This document shows, in pieces, positions 1 to 10,080 of a DNA stretch of 64,000 nt. Positions within the stretch are counted from its first letter, which is position 1; each line of letters opens with the position of its first letter. The DNA comes from Notamacropus eugenii. Taxonomy: Eukaryota > Chordata > Mammalia > Diprotodontia > Macropodidae. A program made the position numbers and the translations under genes. The notes beneath the pieces are model-generated. The model worked only from the letters and a program-made list of their open reading frames with translations. It was not told where the DNA came from and ran no database searches. Where the stretch lies: the NCBI RefSeq assembly GCF_028372415.1, contig NC_092872.1, positions 389,506,853-389,570,852 on the forward strand. The letters run 5' to 3'.

Positions 1-147
1 CACTTAACCCTGTTTGCCTCAGCTTCCTCTTCTGTCAAATGAGCTAGAGAAGGAATTGGCAAGCCACTCCAGTATCTTTACTAAGAAAACTCCAAATGGG
101 GTCACAGAGAGTCAGATAAGACTGAAAAAGATTCACCAACAGCAACA
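1..147 (+). repeat. MAR1-type SINE, cut by window edge
   Basis: The CORE segment (cacttaaccctgtttgcctc) is followed by the RTE-like tail region (ggcaagccactccagtatct, then a 'ccaaatggggtcacagagag' stretch) and ends in a caacagcaac tail. The 5' half lies outside the window. The short open frame across it is incidental. Confidence 0.85.
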
Positions 148-393
148 CGTGACATTATTGGATGTTTTTAAGTGTATCCTCAAAGTAGGATTAGGGCAAG
201 GTATAAAGGGGAATTAGTTATATACATTATGTAGACTGAAGCAAAAATTATTTTGTATTTCATGTTTTCATTAACACAATGACACTGCAGCACAAAATAA
301 ACAATTTAAAAAATAGATGTTTAGTTGATATCTTTTGTTTTTTACATCACTCAGATTTCCTCTTGTATTGATCTCTATTTTCCAGTGACAGTC

Positions 394-643
394 ATGTTGT
401 TTTGTTGTTTAGGTATTTTTGAGTCAGATGTGACTCTTTGTGACTTCATCTAGGGTTTTCTTGACAAAGATACTAGAATGGTTCACCATTTTCTTTTCCA
501 GCTCATTTTACAGATGACGAAAGTGAGGCAAACAGGGTTAAGTGACTTAAGTCACATAGCTATTCAGTAGCTGAGGTTGGATTTGAACTCAGGAAGATGA
601 GTTTGGCCTGGCACGCTATTCACTGGATCATCTGGTGTCCCCA
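394..643 (-). repeat. MAR1-type SINE, nearly full length
   Basis: This is the reverse complement of the same SINE. The tail (ttgttgttt, then agtcagatgtgactctttgt) is at the low coordinate, the CORE (tttacagatgacgaaagtga) is in the middle, and the tRNA-like head is near 640. Confidence 0.85.
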
Positions 644-869
644 CAGAGTCATCTCTTCTAACTAAGAATTTTTTTTTTAAATAAAAAGTAAAAAAAAAAA
701 GGCAGCAAAATGGATAAATATATTTTATAAATGTGGCATTATATGCAATGCTCCTCACCTGTGGAACCCCTCACTTCTGCAAAGGAAGATGGGGAGGAAA
801 GGGAGCTGTCTTCTCATGCCTCCTCTTTAGGGCCAAGATCATTCATAACATTCCTCTTTGTCTGAGTTG

Positions 870-1085
870 TGATTATTGTTCTTTCCCACGTCATTATGTA
901 TATTGTGGATATTGATTTCCTGGCTCTTTCATCAATTCCTCTAAGTCTTCTCATGCTTCTCTGTATTTAGATTTTATTGTTTCTTATGGTACGATAATAT
1001 TCCATTTTTTACCCACTCCCCAGTCTATGGATACTGTATCTTTATTATTTCCAGTTCTTTGTTATCACAGAAAAGAAGCAATTTC
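870..1085 (-). repeat. L1 3' region fragment, old
   Basis: It matches the antisense of the L1 ORF2 C-terminal region: 'ataatattccatttttt', then 'cactccccagtctatgga', then 'tatttccagttctttg'. It is strongly diverged and both ends are vague. Confidence 0.5.
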
Positions 1086-1119
1086 TTTTAACTTCAAAAA
1101 TGAACCAAACATTTTTTCA

Positions 1120-1350
1120 GGCACAAGCTTTAGTGGAAAGTGAACTCAGAAAACCTAGGTGCAAGTCCCACTTCTGACCCTTCCTTAGCCCTGTGACTAT
1201 GAACAAGTCAGGTCATCTTCTGGGACTGAGCTTGCTTATCTATAAAATGATGATGATAACGCTTGTATTACCTACCTCAAAGGATTGTTGTGAGGGTAAT
1301 GAAAAGCCTTTTGAAAACCAAAATGTTCTTCCTAAGTGAAAGTTATTTGT
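1120..1350 (+). repeat. MIR SINE
   Basis: The CORE-SINE order is visible: 'ctgtgactatgaacaagtca', 'cttatctataaaatgatga', then 'ttgttgtgagggtaatga'. It is an old, diverged copy. Confidence 0.7.
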
Positions 1351-1454
1351 GTCCTTCAACTCTGTAGGAATCCTTGGAGATGGTGTGAGGTTACAGAGAA
1401 AGTCATTAATCCTTAACATTTGTTTCCAGCCCAGGGTATAAACATCAGTCAACT

Positions 1455-1530
1455 CAAATCAAGTCAAGAAGTATTTATTAAGGCCCTATTATGTGCCAGG
1501 CACTGTGCTAAGCTCAGTCAGTAGCATCAT
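1455..1530 (-). repeat. LINE/SINE 3'-end-like fragment
   Basis: The phrase 'tatttattaaggccctatta' followed by 'tgtgccaggcactgtgcta' is the antisense of the common L2/MIR-type 3' end. The same phrase also begins copies of repeat U, so the family is uncertain. Confidence 0.45.
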
Positions 1531-1551
1531 TAGAAATATGAGCCAGGTGTC

Positions 1552-1775
1552 TAGTGGAGAGGTATGTGGTATAATGGAAACGGCACTATGCTAGAGTCAG
1601 GATAGCAGGTTCAAATCCTGGCTAGGATACTTATTGGCTATGCATCCATGAACAAGTTACTGTACTCCTCAAAGCCCGAGTTGATTCTTCTGTAAAATGG
1701 GGATAACAATTACTGTGTTATCTACTTCATAGGCTTGTTATAAGGAAAGTGATTTATAAATCTTAAAATATATAG
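1552..1775 (+). repeat. MIR SINE, nearly full length
   Basis: It runs from the tRNA-like head ('ggtataatggaaacggcac', 'ggttcaaatcctggct') through the CORE ('aacaagttactgtactcctc', 'ctgtaaaatggggataaca') to the 3' part ending near 1775. Confidence 0.8.
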
Positions 1776-2130
1776 GCCCAGTAAAATTGATCGTGCTTGC
1801 AGTTCCTCACACATGACACTCCATCTCCCACTCTCCCACCTATGTGGGCCTTTAGATCAGCTTCTCCACTTGTCTAGAATACACTCTCACCTCACGTCTA
1901 AAGATCCCTTTTAGTCCTTCAAATCTCTGCTCAATGACACCATCTAGAAAAAGCCTTTCCTGAAACCTTTCCAGTTGCTAGTATCTCCTCATTTACCAAT
2001 ATTTATTTTCTACATGTAGTATTTATGATAATTTTCCTCCCTTCCTTGAGGCCTGGACTATTTAATTTTTTTGTCTTTTTTATCTTCATGCCTAATATAT
2101 GGTAGATGCTTAACTAATGCTTGTGGCTTG
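1776..2130 (+). repeat. L2 LINE 3' end
   Basis: L2 3' phrases appear in order: 'ttgcagttcctcacacatga', 'aagcctttcctgaaaccttt', 'ccttgaggcctggactattt', then 'atggtagatgcttaactaat'. It is non-coding in its present state. Confidence 0.75.
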
Positions 2131-2250
2131 ATTGTGTGACTTTCCGTAAATCACTCACCTTCCCTAGGCCAGAGTCCCGTCATCCCTAAAATAAAGGAGA
2201 CTGGGCTAGGTCATTTTTAGGGTTCTTTCCAGCTCTGATTCTGCCTCTAA
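2131..2250 (+). repeat. MIR fragment
   Basis: CORE phrases 'tgtgactttccgtaaatcac' and 'gggctaggtcatttttaggg' are present. The head of the element is missing. Confidence 0.6.
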
Positions 2251-3400
2251 AACTACTGCAGGGTTAGTTTCACAGCTGCTTCATGGCCTTAGGCTAGATC
2301 AGGTTCCCAACCCTGTGCTAGAGCAGCATTCCATTTGGTCTCCAATAAGCAAAAATTTCTCTGATAGATCCAAATTCTAAATTCAGATGAGGAACAGTTC
2401 ACAAGAAGCAGGCAGATCCACCCCACCATAAGAATACAAATGTTGCCAAGTCAAGTCAACAAGCATTTATTAAGAGATTACTATGCCATCCTCAGGTCAG
2501 GCTTCTATTCCAACCAGTCCAGAACTTGGTCACTTAACAAGGACACTAAAGGACAGGGAGTGAAGGGGCAGCATTGTCCCAGGTACAGTGATTTCCAAAG
2601 ATTCTTTCCACTGCCATCCCACAATAAGTAAAAAGTGATGAGGAATAGCTAGCAAGTACAATTTGGCTTGAATAAGTCCCATTAAGGGGAGTATTGAGAA
2701 ATAAGGCTGGAAAAGCTTAGGAACATTCCCCACACATCTTATTTTCTCCTACTAACCATTCTGAACTACTCTGTTCCATTGCCAGGACTGTGGAAGCTGG
2801 GGGTGGGGATGGGGAGGGAACCTGGCCATGACATGCCACAAGAGCATAATAAGTTCCTGGTTTCCTATAGCGGACATTCTCAGGACCAGAAACACAGGAG
2901 AAGGCTTCAGAGACCATTCAGGCCAAACAGGGACCCCCACAGGGCTTGAGCAGGTCAGAGTTTCCAGGGAGAAACCTACAACTCAAAAAGACCCAAGTAA
3001 TAGCTCCAGGGTCCCAGCAGACCACAGATTTCAGGGATCTCGTAGGCTGCCTCCTATAGGGAGATAAGCTTGCTTTCAGTTATCTAGCCAGAGTGGCTAT
3101 TGTATGAGCTGCCGAAAACTAGAAACTCACCTGGGTGAGTCAGCCTCTTGATAAGCCTTTGCGCTCCTTGACTAGCTGGTAGACATTGTCCTTTGTTCTT
3201 AGCGAGTTTTTTTATATCCTAGGAATTTCCGGGCCTGAGGCATTTGTTTCTGAAGCCTTCACTAGCAATTCTACACAAAGGAGCCATGCCCCAGAGCTAT
3301 CTTCTCTGCAATTGCAAGGGGCACCCCCATTCATCCAAGAAAAAAAAATCATCTAAAAATGTAAAAAGTCTTTCTCCACCTGAGAAAAGCAGGAATCTGT
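2251..3400. other. No recognised element
   Basis: I see only a short L2/MIR-end-like phrase near 2445-2480 ('acaagcatttattaagagat') and overlapping short open frames on both strands without recognisable protein features. The rest looks like single-copy sequence. Confidence 0.4.
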
Positions 3401-3404
3401 TTTA

Positions 3405-3520
3405 ATAATGACTGACATTTTACATGTGCATAGAAACAACTTCACACTACCCCGTGAGGTCATAGGGGAAGGCATTATATTTGTTCCCATTTTACAGATG
3501 GGGAAACCAAGGAACAGTTA
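3405..3520 (-). repeat. MIR fragment
   Basis: It is antisense CORE: 'ttcccattttacagatgggg' preceded by 'ccccgtgaggtcataggg'. Confidence 0.6.
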
Positions 3521-3536
3521 ATGTTGGTACCTTAAT

Positions 3537-3715
3537 GCTAATGCCTTCCCTCTGAAATTCCTTCCTGCTTATATCATTCAAGTCTAGTCTCCCGAATTAG
3601 AATAAGAGCTCCAAGAGGGTAGGGTCTGTTTTTGCCTTCCTTTTTCACTTGACTTGACCCTGCCCACAATGAACTTATATTCTACGCCACATAGCTTCTC
3701 ACTAAATAGAGTCAC
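3537..3715 (+). repeat. L2 LINE fragment
   Basis: 'aaattccttcctgcttat' is followed by 'aagagctccaagagggtagg' and 'gtctgtttttgccttcc', the usual order of the L2 3' end. Confidence 0.6.
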
Positions 3716-3897
3716 TTACCAGTTAACTTCATTTTCTATGTTTATATTTCTTTAACCTTCACTTTTTTTTCTTAGGTTTTTTTCTTCCAAGGAGAATGAT
3801 CTTCAGATGAAAAAGGATGGAACAAAAGTGACTAATAGTGAATTGAAAACCAGGATAAGTGAGGAGATATTAAGAGAGACCGAGCTGCAAACATTTA

Positions 3898-4055
3898 CAG
3901 TGGAGTGCAAGGACCTGAGTTCATGTGTTTCCTCTGGTGTTTATTAGCTGTATAACCCTGCACAAGTCACTTAACTTCCCTGGGATTGTTTCCTCATCTG
4001 CAGTATAAGGGAGTTGGACCAAATAGACTCTGAGGTTATGGTTCCGTCTATGATT
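3898..4055 (+). repeat. MIR variant
   Basis: CORE sequence ('attagctgtataaccctgca') is followed by 'gggagttggaccaaatagac' and 'tctgaggttatggttcc'. A 75-bp piece very like its end is found again at 6029-6103. Confidence 0.7.
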
Positions 4056-4064
4056 TGGAAGGTA

Positions 4065-4560
4065 GAATGTTTAGGTGCTGGTGATATAAATAGGAAAAAA
4101 ACTACCTGGACCGTACCTCCAAGCTTGTAGTCCAATGGAAGGAGCAAAACTGGAAACATGACATGGACACAAAAAATTATGATGTGAGATGGACTAAAAG
4201 GGGAAAGGAGAAATTCAGATAAAATGCTCTAGAAAAATGTAAGGAAAGATAATTTGTAGCAGGGCAATCAAGGAAGACTTTGTGGAGGCTGAAGCACTTA
4301 AACTGGCTTTTGAAGACTCACCTTCCTGAATTCAAATAGAGCCTCAGACACTTACTAGCTATGTGACCCTGGACAAGTCACTTTAACCCTGTTTGCCTCA
4401 GTTACCTTATTTGTAAAATGAGTTGGAGAGGGAAATGGCAAACCATTCAGCATCTCTGCCAAGAAAACCTCAAAATGAGGTCACAGAGAGTCAGACACAA
4501 CCGAAATGACTGAACAACAACAAGGATTTCAAAGTACAAGAACTAATGGGCCTATATGTC
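4065..4560. repeat. Repeat U copy, split by a SINE
   Basis: 'cttgtagtccaatggaagga' through 'gaagactttgtggaggctga' and, after the SINE at 4312-4528, 'ggatttcaaagtacaag' match other U copies (compare 18010-18240) in order. The family is unassigned. Confidence 0.5.
4312..4528 (+). repeat. MAR1-type SINE
   Basis: 'cagacacttactagctatgt', the CORE 'cctcagttaccttatttgta', the tail region 'ggcaaaccattcagcatctc', then 'gactgaacaacaacaagg'. It appears to interrupt a copy of repeat U. Confidence 0.85.
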
Positions 4561-4814
4561 AGGCAAAGAAGATAGTTTTCCCAAATGTATGAAGGCAGGT
4601 CATCTTAAGTGTGTGATTTATAGGATCACAGGCTTAGAATTGCCAGCCAAGGAGCTTCATTTTGAATCCTAACAGAATTATAGAACATATTATTTAAAAG
4701 GATGGCTTGTGTGCACTTAGAAAGGGGAATGGTGACCACAAAGAGCCAGCAAGAGATTATCAATAATGAATCATAAAAGACGAGCCTCACTTCCTTTTTT
4801 GATGGTTACTTGAT

Positions 4815-5075
4815 TAATGACAATACAAGCTAACATTTACATAGAGCTTGAAGGTTTATAATAGGCTTTACAAAAATATTATCTCATTAATTCTCACAAC
4901 AACCCTGGGAGGTAGGTGCAATTATAATCCTCATTTTATAATTGAGGAAATTGAAACAAACAGAGAGGTTAAGTGACTTGTCCACAGTCACATAGCTAGC
5001 AAATATCTGAGGTCAGATGTGAATCCATTCTTCCTGACTCCAGGTCTGGCACTCTATCCATTAGGTCACATAGTT
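4815..5075 (-). repeat. MIR-type SINE, long copy
   Basis: Antisense order: 'atattatctcattaattctc', 'acaacaaccctgggaggtag', 'aggttaagtgacttgtccac', then 'ggcactctatccattaggtc'. Confidence 0.75.
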
Positions 5076-5124
5076 TCCTAATCTCTAAGATTGGAAGAGC
5101 CATAGATAATATATCTGAATTTCC

Positions 5125-5342
5125 ACCCGCATTTTGAAAAAAAAAGTTTCTCATGATATTGCTATGTCAAAAATGGAGAGATATAGGCTAAATGATAGGA
5201 TAGTTGAATGATCAAACCCAAGGGTAGTGAATAACGGACTGATGTTAATCTGGGAGGAAGTCTGTCCTGGGGCGCTATAAGTCTCTGTCCTTGGCCCTAT
5301 TCTAGTCAATACTTTTAGGAATGACTTGGTTGGAGGAATAAA
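5125..5342 (+). repeat. CR1/L3-type LINE fragment
   Basis: Phrases typical of the CR1/L3 reverse-transcriptase region occur in order: 'tgttaatctgggaggaagtc', 'ctctgtccttggccctattc', 'aggaatgacttggttggagg'. It is diverged and without a long frame. Confidence 0.55.
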
Positions 5343-5490
5343 TCTATACACCTAATCCTAATACCTCCTCTAGATTCCATTCGTACATAACCAAGTGCCT
5401 AGCTTTACCTGGACATCTTGTTGGCATCTCAAATTTACTATGTCTAAAATTGAGCTCATCATCTTCCCCTGGGACTGGTACCTCCACTAA
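5343..5490 (+). repeat. L2 LINE internal fragment
   Basis: 'gacatcttgttggcatctca', 'atgtctaaaattgagctcat' and 'catcttcccctggg' match the L2 ORF2 3' region seen again near 27545 and 59085. Confidence 0.6.
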
Positions 5491-5517
5491 ACTATGGTTT
5501 TTCTGTGATATATATTT

Positions 5518-5550
5518 ACACACACACATACATACATACACACACACACT
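5518..5550. repeat. (CA)n microsatellite
   Basis: A CA run is interrupted by three CATA units. It directly precedes the hAT miniature at 5576. Confidence 0.9.
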
Positions 5551-5575
5551 TTAAAAAAACTTATAGGCACTTCAT

Positions 5576-5730
5576 CAGGGGTGGGGAACCTGTGGCCCCA
5601 AATTCACACATGGTCCTGTCGATTCCAAGTATGGCCCTTTGACCAAATCCCTTAAGGGCCCGTCAAAGGGCTGCATTTGAGGAACTAGAGGGCCATATGT
5701 GGCCTCAAGGCCACAGATCCCCTACCCTTG
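5576..5730. mobile_element. hAT (Charlie-like) miniature element
   Basis: It begins caggggtggggaacctgtgg and ends with the near-perfect reverse complement (ccacagatcccctacccttg), giving 20-bp terminal inverted repeats about 155 bp apart. The flanking 8-mers agree at only 5 of 8 positions, so the copy is old. It is too short for a transposase and was mobilised in trans. Confidence 0.75.
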
Positions 5731-6130
5731 CATTAGATACTGCCTTAGAAGAATTAAACATAAAAGAATCCACTAATAGAACTGGTATAGTCACCAGTAG
5801 CCAAGTATCTAAGCACATAAGGAGGAAAACCAGTTGTGTCATTTGCTAGAGATTCACTTTTCCAAAAAAATAATTATGAGATGTAGGGTTTCTCATTAGA
5901 TGAGTCTATACTTACTCCTCCCCTATGATTCTTAGAATTCTTTAACTTCCTCAACAATTGGTAACACTTATATAGTGCTTTAAGATTTGCAAAGTCCTTT
6001 ACACATATTATCTCATTTGATTTTCACCTGGGATTAAGTTTCCTCATTTTCAATAAGGGAGTTGGACCAAATGGACTCTGAGGTTATGGTTCCACCTACG
6101 GAACCTGGGAGACAAGTTCTATTATTACCA

Positions 6131-6765
6131 TGAATGGGAACAGGTTTAGTGAAGACTTCTCAGGAATATGGAGTCTTCTCCCGGGAGTGGAAGAGACCTT
6201 AGGTCCAGGTTTCCATTCCTCCAGTCGGGTGATGTCCATATAAGGCTATGTATTGCATTAGGATCAATGATTGGATAAGACTCACTCCTCAGTACCTAAT
6301 CTGTATGTGCCCACACAGTCTGCAGTCCTCACACAGGTCCACCTGATTTGCATAAGTTCTCAATGCCCAATTTGCATGAGTCATCAATGCTTCATTTGCG
6401 TATATTTTCAATGCCTAATTTGCATATAATAACTTGTATTTTTGCGGGCTTTGTAACATTCAGGAGTGGGAAAATTTTAACTGGGTTTCAAAAGGGATTG
6501 GTTAGATTTTGCACCTAGAATGTAAGACTGTGCTTCTCAGCCAATGAGAATAATGGTCAGCTGTGGGAGGGGGATTTCCAAGTCAGGGTGTACATAAATT
6601 GCCATTGTGCTTCTGTAAGGTGCCTCCCTACTCCAGCATTACTGGTGAAGAGACCGCCTGCTTTCTTGCGAGAACTGAATGAAGGAGATTTTCTGTTTTT
6701 AGCTTGAGATGCCTCTGAGCAGTCAATTTGAGTAAGGAGGGTTCATGCTTCCCCACACACACACA
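6131..6765 (+). mobile_element. Solo LTR of an endogenous retrovirus
   Basis: The element starts TGAATGGG, ends ...CACACA and is flanked by the 4-bp duplication ACCA (6127-6130 and 6766-6769), inside a MIR. No internal retroviral region is present, so it is a solo LTR left by LTR-LTR recombination. U3-like features are four 24-bp tandem units each starting with an octamer motif, an NF-kB-type GGGGATTTCC at 6570-6579, CCAAT at 6541-6545, and a TATA-like stretch near 6592. A 4-bp duplication suggests a class I (gamma-type) element. It is old, but its ends are intact. Confidence 0.8.
6346..6433 (+). repeat. 24-bp tandem repeat of octamer motifs
   Basis: Octamer motifs begin at 6346, 6370, 6394 and 6418, exactly 24 bp apart. 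Three are the perfect POU-factor octamer ATTTGCAT and the third reads ATTTGCGT. The rest of each unit is also related (...TCAATGC...). Unit 2 adds an AP-1-like TGAGTCA. Such direct repeats are typical of retroviral U3 enhancers. Confidence 0.85.
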
Positions 6766-6890
6766 ACCATCACCATTTTACAGTTGAAGAAACTGAGGCA
6801 GACCAAGATTAGATGACCTGCCCAAAGTCACACAGCTAATAAGCATCTGAGGAAGGATTTGAACTCAGGTCTTCCTCAGCTCAGCTTCAC

Positions 6891-7020
6891 CCTCCTTCAG
6901 GAAAGGCTTTTCTGATGCCACCAGTAAGTATTCTTTCCCTTCTCAAATATCTTGTATTTACTTATCTTTATTAGTGTTGTATCTCTCTAGTAGGATATAA
7001 GTGAAACAGGGACTGGTGCA
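6891..7020 (+). repeat. L2 LINE fragment
   Basis: 'ccttcaggaaaggcttttct', 'atatcttgtatttacttat', 'tctctagtaggatataagtg' follow the L2 3' order. Confidence 0.55.
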
Positions 7021-7774
7021 TGTACTGAGCATCTCTGTCAGTGCCTCCACACCTGGAGAAGTTGGGGCCTCTGCTCCTGGGAGTGTTATATTTACCTGTA
7101 ATGGAGGAAGTCTAATCTAGAATGAGAAGCCAATGGGCAAAATGGCCAAGGCTCTGGTTGCTGATGCCTTGTTGAAGACATCCCCTATTCAGCCAATCAA
7201 AGAGGTGTGTCCTAATCCCCTGGATACCAGACTGGAACCAGTCATACGCTCCATAGTCCATCCAAGGCACATTTTCAACTGTGACATTCTATGATTGAAG
7301 TGTGAATTAATTTGTTAGACCCTTTCCAAATACTATCTGTCACAGATTTTTAAAGGGATTAAAATAAAAGATGGAGGGGTGGCAGGTACTGTCCAGGATG
7401 AGCAGGTTTGTATGGAGTCCATGAGCAGCCCAGTTAGCAAACAGGAAGTCTCAGGATATTGTAATCAGAGAACTGAATTCAGAATAATTCAGTGCCTATG
7501 TGCCATCCATTATTCTAAGTGCCGGGAATGCAGAGACAACAAAAACAGCCCTCAGGAACTTCCTGAGTCCTCAAGCCCTGAAAACAAACAAACACACAAA
7601 AACATTACTCTGTACAATTAAAGACAGTACTAATAATCAATAATGAATAACTTTAGGCAGTTGCTTATAGGAACCTAGTCTAATAAGAGTTGGATAGGAA
7701 AACATTTATATGTAGCATGTATATAGCATATAGAATGTAATAAGTTATATAATATTTATCTATTAAAAGTGTTT
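7021..7774. other. No recognised element
   Basis: Near 7480-7565 a phrase like the head of repeat U occurs ('tgccgggaatgcagagacaa', 'agccctcaggaacttcctga'). Otherwise nothing is recognised, and the 80-codon open frame here has no identifiable features. Confidence 0.4.
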
Positions 7775-8045
7775 ATATAATATTTTATTTAGTAATGATT
7801 TACATAATAGCATTTGTAAGCCCTCTAAGGTTTGCCAAGTGTTCCACATACGTTATCTGATTCGCTCCCTACAACAACCCAGAGAGGTAGGTGCTCTACT
7901 TCTCCCCATTTTATAGATGAAGAAACTGAGGTAGAATGAAGTTTTAGTGACTTGCCCCAGGGTTGCAAAGCTGGTAGGTGTCTGAGGTAGAATTTGAAAT
8001 CAGATCTTCTCACTTTGAGTTCAACCATCAGTGTGATGTGCAAGC
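7775..8045 (-). repeat. MIR-type SINE
   Basis: Antisense order: 'tacataatagcatttgtaag', 'acaacaacccagagaggtag', 'gatgaagaaactgaggtaga', 'gacttgccccagggttgcaa'. Confidence 0.75.
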
Positions 8046-8224
8046 TATGGTCTACTCAACAGTACTGTCAGTTTTAAGTGGCCTCCTCAGCTGTATCAAC
8101 AAGATAATGTTTAAAAGGTGCTGATGGGGAATGGATAAGAGGAAAGAGAGAGATGTGACCTTCTTATAGTCTAGAAAAAGGAGAGCCAAATAGGAAGAAT
8201 TTTTCAGTATTGTTTAATTGGAAG

Positions 8225-8372
8225 TGAGAGGACCAGTCTATAAATCTCAGCTCTGCTACTAGCTACTTGCCCCTACTCAAACTCTCTAGGCCTGTTTCCT
8301 CACCTATAAAATGACAGAGTTGGACTAAATAACCTCTAAGATCCATTTTAGATCTAAATCTATGATCCATGT
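8225..8372 (+). repeat. MIR variant
   Basis: 'aatctcagctctgctactag', 'cctgtttcctcacctataaa', 'agttggactaaataacctct', ending with 'aaatctatgatcc'. Confidence 0.65.
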
Positions 8373-8375
8373 CTC

Positions 8376-8635
8376 TTTTTGCTGTGGTTATTCGGTCATT
8401 TCAGTCCTGTTTGACTCTTTGTGACCCCCATTTGGGGTTTCCTTGGCAAAGATAGTAAAGTGGTTTGCCATTTCCTTCTCCAGCTCATTTGACAGATGAG
8501 GAAACCAAGGCAAACAGGGTCAAGTGATTTACCCAGGGTCAAACAACCAGTAAGTGTTTGAGCCTGGATTTGAACTCTGGTCTTCCTGACTCCAGATCAA
8601 GCACTCTAATCAGTATGCCATCTACCTGCCCACAA
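8376..8635 (-). repeat. MAR1-type SINE, nearly full length
   Basis: The tail ('tcatttcagtcctgtttgac', 'ggggtttccttggcaaagat') is at the low end, then CORE ('gacagatgaggaaaccaagg') and head ('gatcaagcactctaatcagt'). Confidence 0.85.
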
Positions 8636-9175
8636 TAGAACATATGTAATGTTAAAATGTGTTTTTATTTATTTATTTTTAATTAATCAATTTATTTAAG
8701 TTATCAATATTCATTTCCACAAAATTTTGAGTTCCAAATTTTCTCCCCATCTCTCCCCTCCCCCACCCCAGAAAGTCTTGCATTCTGATTACCCCTTCCA
8801 CCAATGTGCCTCCCTACTAACACCCCTCCCTTCCTTTATCCCCATCTTGTCTCTTGTCCTGTAGGGCAAGATAAATTTCTATACCCCATTACATATATTT
8901 CTTAATTCCCAGTTGTATGCACAACCAATTCTCAACATTTGTTCCTAAAACTTTGAGTTCCAACTTCTCTTCCTTCCTCCCTCCTCACCCATCCCCACTG
9001 AGAAGGCAAGCAATTCAATATAGGCCATATATGTGTAAGTTTTGCAAATGACTTTCATAATAGTCATGTTGTGTAATAAAATGTGTTTTTTAAAAAATCA
9101 ATATGCATCCTGCAGGGATCCCTATATCCAGTTCAGTGGCCCCCATTTCTTTTTGAGTTTGACACCACTACTCAA
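8636..9175 (-). mobile_element. hAT (MER58-like) element, interrupted by L1
   Basis: 'agaacatatgtaatgttaaa' before the L1 and 'caatatgcatcctgcaggga', 'gagtttgacaccacta' after it match the copies at 9870-10080 and 59250-59490. The right end is the reverse complement of the 'agtggtgtcaaactc' type terminus. Confidence 0.6.
8667..9076 (-). mobile_element. L1 3' end, 5'-truncated insertion
   Basis: The insertion is bounded by a perfect 14-bp target duplication, taaaatgtgttttt (8653-8666 and 9077-9090). Read on the minus strand it ends in an A/T-rich tail at the low coordinate. The internal phrase 'ccacaaaattttgagttcca' and 'cctgtagggcaagataaatt' are shared with 45275-45936. Only 3' UTR is present, with no ORF2. 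Confidence 0.85.
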
Positions 9176-9254
9176 GGGCCTTCTCTGCTGACTGAAAGGA
9201 TAGGGGGTGCAGCAAGTTAAAGCCGAGCACACTGGGATATTAACCTTGTTTTCA

Positions 9255-9400
9255 TTACAGCTCAAGTATGGGAAACAAGAAATCTGAGCTTGTTCTACCT
9301 CTGTGACTGATTCCTCGTGGGACCTTGGTTAAGTCCCTTCGGCTCCCTAGCCCATCATTTGCTTCATCTATAAAATGAGAAGGTTGAACTGGATCATGAA
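9255..9400 (+). repeat. MIR fragment
   Basis: 'tacctctgtgactgattcct', 'accttggttaagtcccttcg' and 'tgcttcatctataaaatgag' give the CORE order. Confidence 0.6.
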
Positions 9401-9690
9401 GCAAGGTTTATGACATTCTCTATCAGACAAGCACATAGAGACGCCCTTCCATTCACAAGTCCTAACATTCTTTGGAGTGACAGTTCCTGTTCTTTTATGT
9501 TTGTCTCTGCCCTCTCCCTCAAACGATTCCTGCCTCCTCTGAATTCTCTCATAGACTGTACCTGTTTTATTGATGATCTCAAACTATTGTATTATAGTTC
9601 CTGTCATACCTTGCTTCTCTCTCTTACTAAACTCTAAATTCTATAAGGGAAGGGACAGAATCTCAGTACCTTCTGTATCTCATCAGTGCC
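9401..9690 (+). repeat. Possible L2 fragment
   Basis: The pyrimidine-rich body plus 'aactctaaattctataaggg' and 'aagggacagaatctcagta' resemble an L2 3' end, but similarity is weak. Confidence 0.35.
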
Positions 9691-9869
9691 TGCCTATCCG
9701 AATGCCCTACAGGATGTGGAAAGGAAGCATAAGTGCCCACATGATTTAATTGAAAGGTATAATGTTCTCAGAAACTGTGGAGGCCAGTATTTGGACCAGA
9801 ATTCTCCTAAGTCTTCTCTAAAGTCTGGAAGGCAGGATAGAAGTAGGATTCTGGATACTCTAGGTCAAA

Positions 9870-10080
9870 AGTGAAAAGCACATACCCATAAGTCACACGG
9901 GGCCCATTACACTCCTGAACCAGACTAAAATGTAATTGGAAAATATTTAATAAAATAAATAAAAATAGGATAAAACAAATAATATTAACGTGTAGTTTTC
10001 TAAGTTAATATGCAGGCCTGCAGGGATCCTGATAAATGTTTTCCTTTTTGTGGCTCCTATTTCTACACAGGTCTAGGTGA
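9870..10080 (-). mobile_element. hAT (MER58-like) element copy
   Basis: 'aaaatgtaattggaaaatat', 'caaataatattaacgtgtag', then 'aatatgcaggcctgcaggga' match 59250-59490 and the interrupted copy at 8636-9175. It is strongly diverged and carries no transposase. Confidence 0.6.

Larger units (their letters stand above)
5935..6890 (-). repeat. MIR-type SINE split by an LTR
   Basis: The antisense 3' part ('acacttatatagtgctttaa', 'atattatctcatttgatttt') lies at 5950-6028. The remainder ('caccattttacagttgaaga', 'cacagctaataagcatctga') resumes at 6770. The gap holds a 75-bp sense MIR piece (6029-6103) and the solo LTR at 6131-6765. Confidence 0.75.
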
